A program made the position numbers and the translations under genes. A stretch of 64,000 nt of DNA from Candidatus Gastranaerophilales bacterium (GTDB lineage: Bacteria > Cyanobacteriota > Vampirovibrionia > Gastranaerophilales > Gastranaerophilaceae). Numbering within the stretch: the first letter of the stretch is position 1; each line of letters starts with the position of its first letter. The stretch is taken from positions 1-64,000 of the forward strand of contig CALUQX010000002.1 in NCBI GenBank assembly GCA_944323045.1, given 5' to 3'. Shown piece after piece: positions 6,772-15,399 of this stretch. The notes below the pieces were generated by a model. It saw only the letters and a list, made by a program, of their open reading frames with translations. It did not search any database and was not told the origin of the DNA.

Positions 6772-7875
6772 TTAGTTAATCTCGTCTGCCAATGCCAGAA
6801 ATTCAATCAGATTCTTAATTTTCGGATGTTTAAAATTTCCGTTTGCAATAAACCCCTGATGCAGACCAAGCACACAAGAAGGACAGAGACTCAATACATA
6901 AGCAGCTTCTGTTTGCACAATATTTTGAGCTTTCTTCTTTCCTATTGCACGAGAAATTTCATTATTCTTTACTGCAAATTCGCCCGCAAAGCCACAGCAG
7001 TTATCAAAACCTTCCATCTCTATATATTCAACATTCTCACACATATTCAATATTCTCTGCAAAAATCTAATATCTTTCAGGTGGCATGGTTTGTGAAACG
7101 TTATTTTAACAGGCTTTTTAAATATAAATTTTTTTGGGTTCTGTGCAATAAAATCCGCTATATTTATTACCTTGTGCAGTCCGTAATCCCGCAATGTGTC
7201 TTCACAGCTTGCACAATCCGTCAGGATATAATCAAAATCCCCCTCCAGCAATTCTAAATTATATTTTTTCACTTCCTCAAAACGCTCCAAATTCCCACTT
7301 GATAAAAAAGGCAGACCGCAGCATTCAAAATCCTTTTCTATCAGTTCTACTTCGTAATGTGAAAGAACTTTTTTCAGCGCATTTTCAACTTCAGGATAAA
7401 CATTATTGACACATCCTTTAAAATAAACGAGTTTGGGTACAGTTGCCGCAGGCGAAGCCTTTGAACAAACAGCATTCTTGTGTTTTCTCCAGCCGCTGTT
7501 CAAAAGCTTTTGCACCCTGCCAAGGACTTTTACAATACTGCTGAAAACATATTTTGACTCTAGCAGCCAGAGAATTTTACCGTGAAAAGATTTTTTCATA
7601 TACTCATATTTTGCCGTTTCAAATATTTTGCATACATCAATATCACTCGGGCAAAAATCCTTGCATTTTCCGCATTTCAGGCACAAATCCAGATATTTAT
7701 TTATTGTTTTGTTTAATTTCAAATCACCCTTTAAAACACCGTCAAGCATAACAAATTTTCCGCGGCTTACCGCACAATCATTACCTGTCTCTTTATAAAC
7801 CGGACAGACAGACTGGCAAAGCCCGCATTTTGAACACTTATTTATATCTCCGGCATAATCTTTCAGCGTTTTCAT
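6772..7875 (-). CDS. (Fe-S)-binding protein with CCG domains (GlcF/LutA/HdrD-like)
   Basis: A 367-residue electron-transfer subunit. Two 4Fe-4S motifs come first: CSKCGLCQSVCP (about 15-26) and CLKCGKCKDFCP (about 66-77). Two cysteine-rich CCG domains follow: ECCGLPFLSSGN, then FHKPCHLKD...NCCGFAGEF. This is the layout of glycolate oxidase subunit GlcF, glycerol-3-phosphate GlpC and related heterodisulfide-reductase-like proteins. The usual FAD-binding partner (GlcD or similar) is not adjacent, so the substrate is unknown. No Shine-Dalgarno precedes the ATG, which directly follows a -10-like box. Confidence 0.86.
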   Translation of the reverse strand: MKTLKDYAGDINKCSKCGLCQSVCPVYKETGNDCAVSRGKFVMLDGVLKGDLKLNKTINKYLDLCLKCGKCKDFCPSDIDVCKIFETAKYEYMKKSFHGKILWLLESKYVFSSIVKVLGRVQKLLNSGWRKHKNAVCSKASPAATVPKLVYFKGCVNNVYPEVENALKKVLSHYEVELIEKDFECCGLPFLSSGNLERFEEVKKYNLELLEGDFDYILTDCASCEDTLRDYGLHKVINIADFIAQNPKKFIFKKPVKITFHKPCHLKDIRFLQRILNMCENVEYIEMEGFDNCCGFAGEFAVKNNEISRAIGKKKAQNIVQTEAAYVLSLCPSCVLGLHQGFIANGNFKHPKIKNLIEFLALADEIN

Positions 7876-7881
7876 AACTCA

Positions 7882-7910
7882 ATTATTGCACCAAGAAACA
7901 CACAAAACAA
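7882..7910 (-). promoter_or_regulatory. Promoter of Fe-S oxidoreductase gene, leaderless layout
   Basis: On the minus strand TTGTTT (7910-7905), a 17-bp spacer ending in TGC, and AATAAT (7887-7882) lie 6 nt before the ATG at 7875. Confidence 0.5.
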
Positions 7911-7963
7911 GTTTTATGTTATACTTATAAGTGGCAAAAACTTGTATTTAAGTAAGAGGCAAG

Positions 7964-8788
7964 ATGAGAAAACTCCGAATTTTTTTAGGTTATACTACAC
8001 TTATTTTAATCGCGATAAGTATGCTCTATCCGTTTTTTGCAATGGTAAATCTATCTTTTGCAGATGACAATGCAATTTTTGCCGAAGCAGGAAAGTTAAT
8101 TCACACAAATTTAACTTTGCAAAATTATAAAAATGTTTTTACGGAACTTCCGCTGAGACGGTATTTTTTCAACAGTCTTGTTGTTGCATTAATTGCTACA
8201 GCCGGTCAGGTTTTATTCGCGGCGCTTGCAGGGTATGCTTTTGCGCGGCTGAAGTTTCCGTTTAGAAACGGTCTGTTTTTGATTATTTTAATAACAATGC
8301 TTGTTCCGCCGCAGGTTAATATAATCCCGCTTTTCTTTTTAATGCGCGAAATGCACCTTATTGACACATATCAAGCATTAATATTGCCTGCTATGTTTGG
8401 CGGACTCGGGGTGTTTTTAATGCGGCAGTATTTTCTCGGGTTTCCAAAAGATCTGGAAGAAAGCGCAAGAATAGACGGATGCAATTTATTTCAATCATTT
8501 TTTAAAATTGCCCTGCCGCTTGCACTGCCTACAATTGCCACCCTTGCGATTTTTACATTTGTCATGACATGGAACAGTTTTATGTGGCCTTTAATTGTCA
8601 CCAATAGTGAAGGAATGCGTACACTACCGGTTGGACTTGCGATATATAAAGGCAGTTTCAGAGAGATAACCCTGTGGGGCGAATTGCTTGCCTGTTCAGT
8701 CATCTGTACTATCCCTGTAATCGGTGTGTTTTTGCTGGGCAAAAAGTATTTTATAAATGACATACTTCAAGGCGGAGTAAAGGAGTAG
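7964..8788 (+). CDS. Carbohydrate ABC transporter permease (MalG/UgpE type)
   Basis: A 274-residue inner-membrane permease with six predicted helices. The EAA loop that contacts the ATPase is seen as EESARIDGCNLFQSFFKIALPLALP at about residues 165-190, and GYAFARLKFPFRN and LVPPQVNIIPLF are typical of the MalG/UgpE/LacG group. GAGG precedes the ATG. These permeases normally work with a MalF-type partner, a binding protein and an ATPase, none of which is adjacent, so this one is an orphan that must draw on genes elsewhere. The substrate cannot be told. Confidence 0.9.
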   Translation: MRKLRIFLGYTTLILIAISMLYPFFAMVNLSFADDNAIFAEAGKLIHTNLTLQNYKNVFTELPLRRYFFNSLVVALIATAGQVLFAALAGYAFARLKFPFRNGLFLIILITMLVPPQVNIIPLFFLMREMHLIDTYQALILPAMFGGLGVFLMRQYFLGFPKDLEESARIDGCNLFQSFFKIALPLALPTIATLAIFTFVMTWNSFMWPLIVTNSEGMRTLPVGLAIYKGSFREITLWGELLACSVICTIPVIGVFLLGKKYFINDILQGGVKE

Positions 8789-8792
8789 AATT

Positions 8793-9086
8793 TTAAAAAA
8801 TAATATCTTGATATCCGGTAAGCACTCTTTGAATGTATAAAATATTATCCTTTATAAAGTATATAATTTGATAATGTTCTGCAACAATAGCACATCTGAC
8901 ATCTCTAATTATAAGTTTTGATTTTATAAAGCCACTTTTAGGAAACATCGCAAGTGTATCAAATTTCTTTTCAAATATATCAATCATTTCGATAGCTTTA
9001 GAAATATTGTCCTGTGCTATAAAATCAAAAATATTTTGCAAATCTTTTTCGGCGGATGGAGTAACAATTATATCAAGTTTATGCAT
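8793..9086 (-). CDS. parE: ParE/RelE-family toxin
   Basis: A 97-residue protein of the RelE/ParE fold: VTPSAEKDLQNIFDFIAQDN at the start, the central FPKSGF, and the closing YQIIYFIKDNILYIQRVLTGYQD typical of ParE. Toxins of this group poison gyrase (ParE) or cut mRNA (RelE); the antitoxin partner favours ParE. It overlaps the antitoxin gene by 8 bases and follows it in transcription. It lies close to the tRNA-Val repeat region, a common place for acquired modules. Confidence 0.85.
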   Translation of the reverse strand: MHKLDIIVTPSAEKDLQNIFDFIAQDNISKAIEMIDIFEKKFDTLAMFPKSGFIKSKLIIRDVRCAIVAEHYQIIYFIKDNILYIQRVLTGYQDIIF

Positions 9087-9324
9087 ATCGTTTTCTTAAA
9101 TCTTTAAATACTTCTTGGCTTTTTCTGCCTTTACCGGATTCCATATCTTGCCAACCTTCTTCAATTTCAGCATTTAACTGATTAATACGTTCTAATGAAA
9201 TATTATTATCCACAAATGCGAATTGAACCGCAAACATAATAGCTTCATCCATTGTACTAAAAATACCTTCTGCAACCTTTGCTTTTAAAATATTTTCAAT
9301 GTTATGCGGCAAATAAATATCCAT
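9079..9324 (-). CDS. parD: ParD-like antitoxin
   Basis: An 81-residue protein immediately upstream of the ParE-like toxin. The N-terminal half (IYLPHNIENILKAKVAEGIFSTMDEAIMFAVQ) fits the ParD ribbon-helix-helix pattern. The acidic C-terminal half (EIEEGWQDMESGKGRK) would be the flexible toxin-binding part. AAGGG lies before the ATG. It likely represses its own operon. Confidence 0.8.
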   Translation of the reverse strand: MDIYLPHNIENILKAKVAEGIFSTMDEAIMFAVQFAFVDNNISLERINQLNAEIEEGWQDMESGKGRKSQEVFKDLRKRYA

Positions 9325-9683
9325 GTCTAACCCTTTTATTTAAAAACCTATAATCTAATTATAACAGAGATTGCAGAATATTTCAACTTATATAAAAACA
9401 TTTTACTCTCAGATAAGGAGTGATAAAAAGAAATTATTAAAACACAATATTGTCTTTAAAAATTATTTTTTTGACTAAAGTAAAATTGCATTTTAGAAAA
9501 GTCATAAATTGGCTGCAATTATTTTCTGTCACTTCTTTAGCGGGCTCCATTATGCAAGAGCGGACTAGTTTGCCCCGCAAGAAACCAGGAAGATTCATCG
9601 TTGCTAAATTTAGTAACTACTTTTCACTGATTACCATTCACAGTTCACCGATTACAATATATAAAAGTGGACTTCGTCCACCC
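9325..9683. other. Gene-poor stretch between ParDE and the tandem repeats
   Basis: No convincing gene. An open frame at 9450-9740 starts with TTG, lacks a ribosome site and runs into the tandem repeat. A short hairpin GTGGACTTCGTCCAC lies at about 9667-9681. The DNA is likely debris from repeat or element activity next to tRNA-Val. Confidence 0.5.
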
Positions 9684-10151
9684 GTCCGAAAATCCGCTCG
9701 AACTTCATTTGAAAATTCTCGCTATCAAAACATACCATAAAAAGAGACCAGATAAACTAATAATTCTATTTTTGCGTTAGAAGACTGTCTTGGATTTTCT
9801 TTGCGCTCGGATAGTTTCGCCTTAAAGCTTACAGCTTAGTCGGCTCAATATCCTCGCTTACCGGACTGGGTTCACTTCGTTCACACGGCGTCTGTCCGAA
9901 AATCCGCTCGAACTTCATTTGAAAATTCTCGCTATCAAAACATACCATAAAAAGAGACCAGATAAACTAATAATTCTATTTTTGCGTTAGAAGACTGTCT
10001 TGGATTTTCTTTGCGCTCGGATAGTTTCGCCTTAAAGCTTACAGCTTAGTCGGCTCAATATCCTCGCTTACCGGACTGGGTTCACTTCGTTCACACGGCG
10101 TCCGTCCGAAAATCCGCTCGAACTTCATTTGAAAATTCTCGCTATCAAAAC
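9684..10151. repeat. 210-bp tandem repeat (2.2 units) leading into tRNA-Val
   Basis: Unit starts lie at 9684, 9894 and 10104, exactly 210 bp apart. Units 1 and 2 appear identical apart from their last base. The third follows the unit for 48 bases, then turns into the hairpin and 3' end of the functional tRNA-Val(TAC). Each unit carries a decayed tRNA-hairpin (about 9731-9773 and 9941-9983) and the tRNA T-arm/acceptor fragment GCGTTAGAAGACT (9774-9786, 9984-9996), nearly in register with the true tRNA at 10198-10210. The array therefore derives from the tRNA 3' region. It is not a CRISPR array and codes for nothing convincing. Confidence 0.9.
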
Positions 10152-10153
10152 TG

Positions 10154-10195
10154 ACCACAAAAATAGACCAGATTTATCTGGTCTATTTTTGTGGT
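10154..10195. repeat. 42-nt perfect palindrome over the tRNA-Val(TAC) CCA end
   Basis: Arms 10154-10173 and 10176-10195 are 20-bp perfect complements around TT, and the right arm includes the tRNA ACCA terminus. It has the same length, centre and placement as the palindrome at 156-197, but a different arm sequence apart from the ACCA/TGGT ends. Confidence 0.9.
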
Positions 10196-10267
10196 GGGCG
10201 TTAGAAGACTCGAACTTCTGACCCTCTCCTTGTAAGGGAGACGCTCTACCAACTGAGCTAAACGCCC
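10192..10267 (-). tRNA. tRNA-Val(TAC)
   Basis: The minus strand folds with acceptor GGGCGTT/AACGCCC, D-stem GCTC/GAGC, anticodon stem TCTCC/GGAGA with loop CTTACAA (anticodon TAC) and T-arm AGAAG-TTCGAGT-CTTCT. CCA is encoded. Confidence 0.95.
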
Positions 10268-10360
10268 TTATGCTTTGTCATAGCTGTTTTTCAACTCCCG
10301 CATTTCAACAATTTCATATAATACTTGTGAATCACGGTAGGCTCATCGCCCGCTTTCGAC

Positions 10361-10388
10361 ATCTTTTATACTAGTATAAAGATTTTTT
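10361..10388 (+). terminator. Terminator-like hairpin upstream of the sigma gene
   Basis: A stem around TTTATACTAGTATAAA with one bulge is followed by six T on the plus strand. It lies about 110 bases before the sigma factor start, downstream of a TATAAT at 10317-10322. It may end a short upstream transcript or act as an attenuator; no plus-strand gene precedes it. Confidence 0.45.
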
Positions 10389-10498
10389 GTTGTCAACCCT
10401 CCCGTATGATTTTTTTCTCTGAAACTTTTTCACTCCACACGCGTCTCTTCTTATATCAGATTAGTTAACTTTAATTTTTTAATTGTGAGGAATTTAGA

Positions 10499-11485
10499 AT
10501 GGTTGCAAATATTAAATTACAAAATGATGATACCTCTTTATTCAAAGATTTATCCTTTAACAGCTTTTCCGTTGATGACACTCCTGAACCTATCGAACTT
10601 GAAGAAGATTTTGATGAACCTAAAACCTTTAACTCAATATTCCATGACGATGACATACTACAAATGTATCTGAAAGATATCGGCAAAGTTAAACTTCTGT
10701 CTGCTAATGAAGAAAAAATTCTCGGTAAACAAATTAAAGAAGGCGGAAATTCTTATGATGCAGAAATGGCTAAAAGAAAACTAATTCAGGCTAATCTGCG
10801 ACTCGTCGTAAGTATTGCAAAAAAATACGTCGGACAAGGTGTTCTCTTTATGGATCTTGTTCAGGAAGGCTCGCTGGGACTCATAAAAGCCGCTGAAAGA
10901 TTTGACTATTCCAAAAATTTCAGATTCTCAACATACGCGACATGGTGGATTAAACAAACAATTATCCGCTCAATATCAAATTGCTCAAGAACTATAAGAA
11001 TCCCTGTTCATATGGCTGATAAAATAAGAAAATACAAACGCACATACACAACCCTATCCTTTGAACTCGGGCGTGAACCTACTGATTTGGAAATTGCTCA
11101 AAAAATGGAAATCACCCCCAGAAAACTACTCTCTATAAAAAAATCTATCCTTAAAGAACCAATCAGTCTCGAAACTCCGGTTACCGATGATTTGAATGTA
11201 GGTGACTATATTGAAGATAAAAAATACCGTTCTCCAGAAATCCAAACAGGCAACAATGCGCTGAAAGGCAGTATTAATGACCTTCTTAAAGGTCTTGAAG
11301 AACGAGAAAAACAAATTATAAATAACCGTTTTGGAATTAATGGAGAAGTTCCTAAAACTCTTGAACAACTCGGGGCAATTATGGGCTACTCAAAAGAACG
11401 CATCAGGCAGCTTGAAGAATCTGCATTAAATAAAATACGCCTGCAAAAAGAATTACGGCACTTTAAAGATTTTATAGAAGATTGA
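10499..11485 (+). CDS. rpoD: RNA polymerase sigma-70 factor, group 1/2 (RpoD/SigA-like)
   Basis: A 328-residue factor. Region 1.2 is [22 protein letters not shown] (about 50-70). Region 2 is [16 protein letters not shown]...[41 protein letters not shown] (about 100-165). Region 3 follows, and region 4 contains [13 protein letters not shown]...[20 protein letters not shown]. Promoter-contact residues of primary sigma factors are present, but the extended region 1.1 is absent and the tail is short. It could be the main sigma factor or a cyanobacterial-style group 2 copy. GAGG precedes the ATG. Confidence 0.9.
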   Translation: MVANIKLQNDDTSLFKDLSFNSFSVDDTPEPIELEEDFDEPKTFNSIFHDDDILQMYLKDIGKVKLLSANEEKILGKQIKEGGNSYDAEMAKRKLIQANLRLVVSIAKKYVGQGVLFMDLVQEGSLGLIKAAERFDYSKNFRFSTYATWWIKQTIIRSISNCSRTIRIPVHMADKIRKYKRTYTTLSFELGREPTDLEIAQKMEITPRKLLSIKKSILKEPISLETPVTDDLNVGDYIEDKKYRSPEIQTGNNALKGSINDLLKGLEEREKQIINNRFGINGEVPKTLEQLGAIMGYSKERIRQLEESALNKIRLQKELRHFKDFIED

Positions 11486-11501
11486 TATTCCTCTGGTTCA
11501 T

Positions 11502-11532
11502 GCGGCATGTCAGAATATACATGCCGCTTTTT
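11502..11532 (+). terminator. Terminator of the sigma factor gene
   Basis: A 9-bp stem GCGGCATGT/ACATGCCGC (11502-11510, 11519-11527) is followed by a T-run. Confidence 0.88.
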
Positions 11533-11581
11533 GTATTTTTGACTATTCTATTATTTTTATATTTGTATTATTATACATGTC

Positions 11582-12259
11582 ATGAGACTGATTAATAAGA
11601 AAAATGTATGGATATTTAAACAAATCGTAAAAGGATTTATGAAATTTCAGGAACCTTTTACACACATTGTTGAAATAAATAATAAAGTGCTGACACCTTG
11701 TATATATGTAATGTGGCATTCTGACCAGTTTTGTGTATACGGAATTGAAGACAAAGCACATCTGAGTGTTCTCATCAGCAATTCAATAGACGGAGAAATA
11801 GTGGCATATGCAACGGAATCTCTCGGGTTTAAAACAGTCCGCGGCTCCTCAAAGAAAAAAGGGGCTGTTGAAGCCACAATGCAAATGCTTGAACGTCTGA
11901 AAGCCGGTGAATGCGTTGCAATTATGGTTGACGGACCAAGCGGTCCTTTACATGTTGTAAAGAACGGGGCAATTAAGCTGGCGAAATTGTCCGGCGCACC
12001 AATTGTTCCTGTGTGCTGGTACTCCCCGCAAAAAACATTTGTTACTCTGCCTTCATGGGATAAAATGACTACACCAATTCTTGATACTAAGATCGTAAAT
12101 CTTTATGGGGAACCGATTTATGTGCCGGCTGATTCAACTTCGGAACAGGATGCTGAGTTTAAACAAATTATAAAAGATTCTCTGGAAGACTTGCAGAGAA
12201 GAATTCCAAAAGTTTGGGAGGAGGCAAAACAAGCTGAATTATGGAAGAAAAAACGCTAA
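11582..12259 (+). CDS. DUF374 lysophospholipid acyltransferase family protein
   Basis: A 225-residue protein of the DUF374 group, related to LPLAT acyltransferases. It shows VMWHSDQFC in place of the usual HxxxxD block, then SLGFKTVRGSSKKKGAVEA, VAIMVDGPSGPLHVVKNGAIKLAKLSGAPIVPV, and a closing PTSEQD-like region. It probably acylates a lipid or lipid A-like acceptor at the membrane. It overlaps the nitrilase gene by 19 bases and heads an operon with it and PBP4. No clear ribosome site precedes the ATG; a TATTAT at 11569-11574 lies 7 nt upstream. Confidence 0.86.
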   Translation: MRLINKKNVWIFKQIVKGFMKFQEPFTHIVEINNKVLTPCIYVMWHSDQFCVYGIEDKAHLSVLISNSIDGEIVAYATESLGFKTVRGSSKKKGAVEATMQMLERLKAGECVAIMVDGPSGPLHVVKNGAIKLAKLSGAPIVPVCWYSPQKTFVTLPSWDKMTTPILDTKIVNLYGEPIYVPADSTSEQDAEFKQIIKDSLEDLQRRIPKVWEEAKQAELWKKKR

Positions 12260-13071
12260 ACATATCCGCAATTCAAATGTCTGCCGATATAGGAAATAAA
12301 TACAACAATTTTAAAAAAATAAAATATCTAGTAGAACGCGATGTTTCTGAAGATGTTGATGTAATCATACTGCCGGAAGTCTGGAGTGTCGGGTGGAGTT
12401 GTTCTTACTTTGAACGCTGCGCTGAACCCGCAGAATCAAATGAAACATTAGAATTTCTATCCGGCATAGCCAAAGAATACAATTCTTATGTTTTAGGCGG
12501 CAGTTATATAGAAGAAAATAACGGACAGTATTTCAATACCTGTCCTGCATTTGATAGAAATGGCGAACTTATTGCTAAATATTCAAAGATGCATTTGTAT
12601 TCCTCCTATGGCGCTGATGAGAATAAATATATTACTTGCGGCAAGTCACCTGTCATGATAGATATTGACGGTATAAAAACAGGGCTTACAATATGTTATG
12701 ATATACGTTTTCCTGAAATATTCAGAGCATATCGAAAAGCAGGCGCTGAATTGCTTGTTAATATGGCTGCCTGGGGACTTCATAAACCAATCCCGTGGGA
12801 AACTCTGACAAGATGCAGAGCCATTGAAAATCAAGCTTTTATGATAGCGCTTACACAGTCAGGAAAAATCACTGATGAGGAATGGAATATAGGACATTCA
12901 AGAATTTTTAATTACACCGGTGAAACTCTGGCAGAAATTAAAGAACAAAATGAAGGCGCAATGTCTGCCGTATTGAATTTTTCACCGCTTAGAAAATACC
13001 GCAGCGAATGCCGGATTATGGATGACATTGCAGAATCTTATGAGGTAAAATATTATGAAAAAGTTCATTAA
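12241..13071 (+). CDS. Carbon-nitrogen hydrolase (omega-amidase/nitrilase superfamily)
   Basis: A 276-residue hydrolase with the catalytic triad visible: Glu46 in ILPEVW, Lys116 in YSKMHL and Cys152 in LTICYDIRFPE. The RFPE element after the Cys and the overall length fit the omega-amidase/YafV branch that hydrolyses alpha-ketoglutaramate or similar amides. It overlaps both neighbours (19 and 17 bases), so it is co-translated with the acyltransferase and PBP4. The substrate is not certain. Confidence 0.9.
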   Translation: MEEKTLNISAIQMSADIGNKYNNFKKIKYLVERDVSEDVDVIILPEVWSVGWSCSYFERCAEPAESNETLEFLSGIAKEYNSYVLGGSYIEENNGQYFNTCPAFDRNGELIAKYSKMHLYSSYGADENKYITCGKSPVMIDIDGIKTGLTICYDIRFPEIFRAYRKAGAELLVNMAAWGLHKPIPWETLTRCRAIENQAFMIALTQSGKITDEEWNIGHSRIFNYTGETLAEIKEQNEGAMSAVLNFSPLRKYRSECRIMDDIAESYEVKYYEKVH

Positions 13072-14401
13072 TTTATTAATATTGTTGTTAATATTTGTGG
13101 TTGCTCCGCAAATTGCAAATGCATATTCTGTTGACAAAGCTATATCTGATTGCGGTATAAACCGCGGAGCAGTCTCTGTTTCTGTACGTGATACCAAAAC
13201 AGGTAAAGTAGTTTATCAACTGCATGAAAAACATCCGCAAATTCCTGCCTCTACTTTAAAAATCATAACTTATACTACAGCGGCTGACACTCTGGGAAAA
13301 GATTTTAAATTCAAAACAGAATTATATAAAAATACTAATAATGAACTGTATCTAAAACTTGCGGCAGATCCGTTTTTAACATCCAAAAATCTGGAAGAAC
13401 TCATTGAAGATGCCGAAAAGAAAAAAATTGTTGAACCTAAAAAATTCTATATAGATGACTTTGTAATAGACAATGTTGAATGGGGTGAAGGTTGGCAATG
13501 GGATGATGAATTAAATCCGTTAATGCCAAAATTCAGTCCGTATAATCTTGACAAGAACCTGCTGAAACTTTTTATAGAACCAACAGTTGCAGGGGCTCCT
13601 GCACAGTTGTATCTGACAACTTTTTATCCTTTGACATTTATAAATCTCGTAACAACAGGAAAAGAAAATGATGTTAAATTATCCAAAAAGAATTTTATAT
13701 CACCAAACATAATAACAGCAGAAGGAACCGTTGAAAAACAATTCAGCATGGAAATTCCAACGAATCATCCTAAAAGATATTTTACGCTGAGACTTGAAGA
13801 GGCAATACGTAATTCACATATGGAATACTATGGAACCTTTACACAGGCGAAACTTCCTTCACAAAATGTATACAAAGTCGCCGGAGTTGAACACGATTTA
13901 GAACAGGCTGCTGATGCAATACTTAAAGACAGCAATAATATGGCTGCTGAATCTCTGTTCAAAATTGCAGGCGGGAAATATGTTCAAAATACAGGCTCAA
14001 TTGAACACGCAATTGAAATGTTCAATAATTACTGCAAAAAAAATAAACTTGATACTTCTGATATCAAAATTGTTGACGGCAGCGGTGTTTCTAAAAACAA
14101 TCTGATGACAGCAGATTTTATGACAAATTTTCTTGTAAAAGAAGTTAATAACAAAATTTTGACAGACTATCTGCCGATTCCGTCAGAAGGTACTTTTGCA
14201 AACAGAATGCTTTATTTTAAGGACAAATTAAAGGCAAAATCCGGTACAGTATCTGATGTAAGCGCACTCGCAGGTTATTTAACAACACAGCGAGGAAATG
14301 TTGTTGCGTTCGATATAATGATTAATGATTCAAAATCTTCGCCTTCCGACAAAAAAATGTTAGAAGAATATATTTTGCGTGCTGTATACAGTAATTATTA
14401 A
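13055..14401 (+). CDS. dacB: D-alanyl-D-alanine carboxypeptidase/endopeptidase (PBP4, DacB)
   Basis: A 448-residue periplasmic serine enzyme of peptidase family S13 that trims or cuts peptidoglycan cross-links. A signal peptide ends at about ANA (residue 23). The SxxK is PASTLK (Ser66, Lys69), the SxN lies in KDSNNMAAESL at about 290, and the KTG-type box is KSG in KAKSGTVSDVSALAGYL. The usual insert between motifs 1 and 2 is present. GAGG precedes the ATG. Co-transcription with an acyltransferase suggests envelope work. Confidence 0.92.
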   Translation: MKKFINLLILLLIFVVAPQIANAYSVDKAISDCGINRGAVSVSVRDTKTGKVVYQLHEKHPQIPASTLKIITYTTAADTLGKDFKFKTELYKNTNNELYLKLAADPFLTSKNLEELIEDAEKKKIVEPKKFYIDDFVIDNVEWGEGWQWDDELNPLMPKFSPYNLDKNLLKLFIEPTVAGAPAQLYLTTFYPLTFINLVTTGKENDVKLSKKNFISPNIITAEGTVEKQFSMEIPTNHPKRYFTLRLEEAIRNSHMEYYGTFTQAKLPSQNVYKVAGVEHDLEQAADAILKDSNNMAAESLFKIAGGKYVQNTGSIEHAIEMFNNYCKKNKLDTSDIKIVDGSGVSKNNLMTADFMTNFLVKEVNNKILTDYLPIPSEGTFANRMLYFKDKLKAKSGTVSDVSALAGYLTTQRGNVVAFDIMINDSKSSPSDKKMLEEYILRAVYSNY

Positions 14402-14465
14402 AAAATAGTAACATTTCGAAAAAATGATAAACCCATGCTATACTAATTACTAAAAGGGGAATAAT

Positions 14466-15320
14466 ATGGAACCGACAGTAACTATAATAACTCCAACACA
14501 TAATATTGTTGAAAAAGAACAAACTGATGATTTCAATCTGCTTATTTCATTGATTGACCGTCAGACATATCCAAAAATTGAACATTTAATTGTCGATAAT
14601 GCATCAACAGATGGAACAACCGAGTTATTGAAAAATTATAAAAACAAAGGTTATTTAAACTTTAATTCAGAACGCGACAACGGTAAATTTGCTGCGTTTA
14701 ACAAAGGTATAATGCGTGCTAAAGGTAAATACATTTCATTTGTAAGCTGTGATGATTTTTATCACGATATTACCGCAATTACAGATGTTGTAAATCTTAT
14801 GGAGGCAGAACAGGCTGATTTCTGCTATTCATCAGCGTATTGCAGACATCCAGAAGGATTTGTGTTTGCATTTGAACCTTCAATATATAATGTATTTCAG
14901 GTTATGCCCTGCGCTCGTCAGGGGATATTTTTCAAAAAATCTGTGCTGGAAAAAGAAGGATATTTTGATGAAAAATTTAAAGTTATGTCAGATTTTGACT
15001 TGATAATCCGCCTGATGATGAAAAAGTATAAAGGTGTTCAGTTCCCGGGTAATTTCACAACTTACAAACTCGGTGAAAAAGCTTACGCAAATCAAGAAAG
15101 ATGCACCGAAGAAACCAAGTTGATTTATCTGAAAAATTACCGTCAGCTTTATCCTTTGAATAATGAAACTCTGGATTATATGGTACAAGTATCAGAGTTT
15201 CCAAAACCGCTTTTAGAAAAACTCGCACAGTTTTTCCCGCCGCAGGATAAGGATTACTTTATGGAAACCTGTGAACAGATGCGTAAATTACGCGTTGATG
15301 CTATGAAACAGAATAGATAG
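14466..15320 (+). CDS. Family 2 glycosyltransferase
   Basis: A 284-residue cytoplasmic GT-A enzyme: VTIITPTHNIVE at the start, HLIVDNASTDGT for nucleotide binding, and SCDDFYHD as the DxD-like metal site at about residue 95. A late acceptor region and a helical tail follow. It likely adds a sugar to a surface polysaccharide. GGGG precedes the ATG. It is followed by an oxidoreductase and a CDP-alcohol transferase that could feed the same envelope pathway. Acceptor and donor are unknown. Confidence 0.9.
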   Translation: MEPTVTIITPTHNIVEKEQTDDFNLLISLIDRQTYPKIEHLIVDNASTDGTTELLKNYKNKGYLNFNSERDNGKFAAFNKGIMRAKGKYISFVSCDDFYHDITAITDVVNLMEAEQADFCYSSAYCRHPEGFVFAFEPSIYNVFQVMPCARQGIFFKKSVLEKEGYFDEKFKVMSDFDLIIRLMMKKYKGVQFPGNFTTYKLGEKAYANQERCTEETKLIYLKNYRQLYPLNNETLDYMVQVSEFPKPLLEKLAQFFPPQDKDYFMETCEQMRKLRVDAMKQNR

Positions 15321-15399
15321 TAATTTTTATTTGCAAATATAGTTTGTATCGTATTATAATAAAATTAACATGATATACAGAAAGTTAGGGATATAAAAA

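Noticed and set aside
9450-9740. 96-codon open frame in the gap after ParDE
   Set aside because: It starts with TTG, has no ribosome site, and its second half is translation of the 210-bp repeat. Not a gene.
9684-10151. Possible CRISPR array
   Set aside because: The repeat unit is 210 bp with no repeat-spacer structure, and no cas gene is present. It is a tandem duplication of tRNA-flanking DNA.
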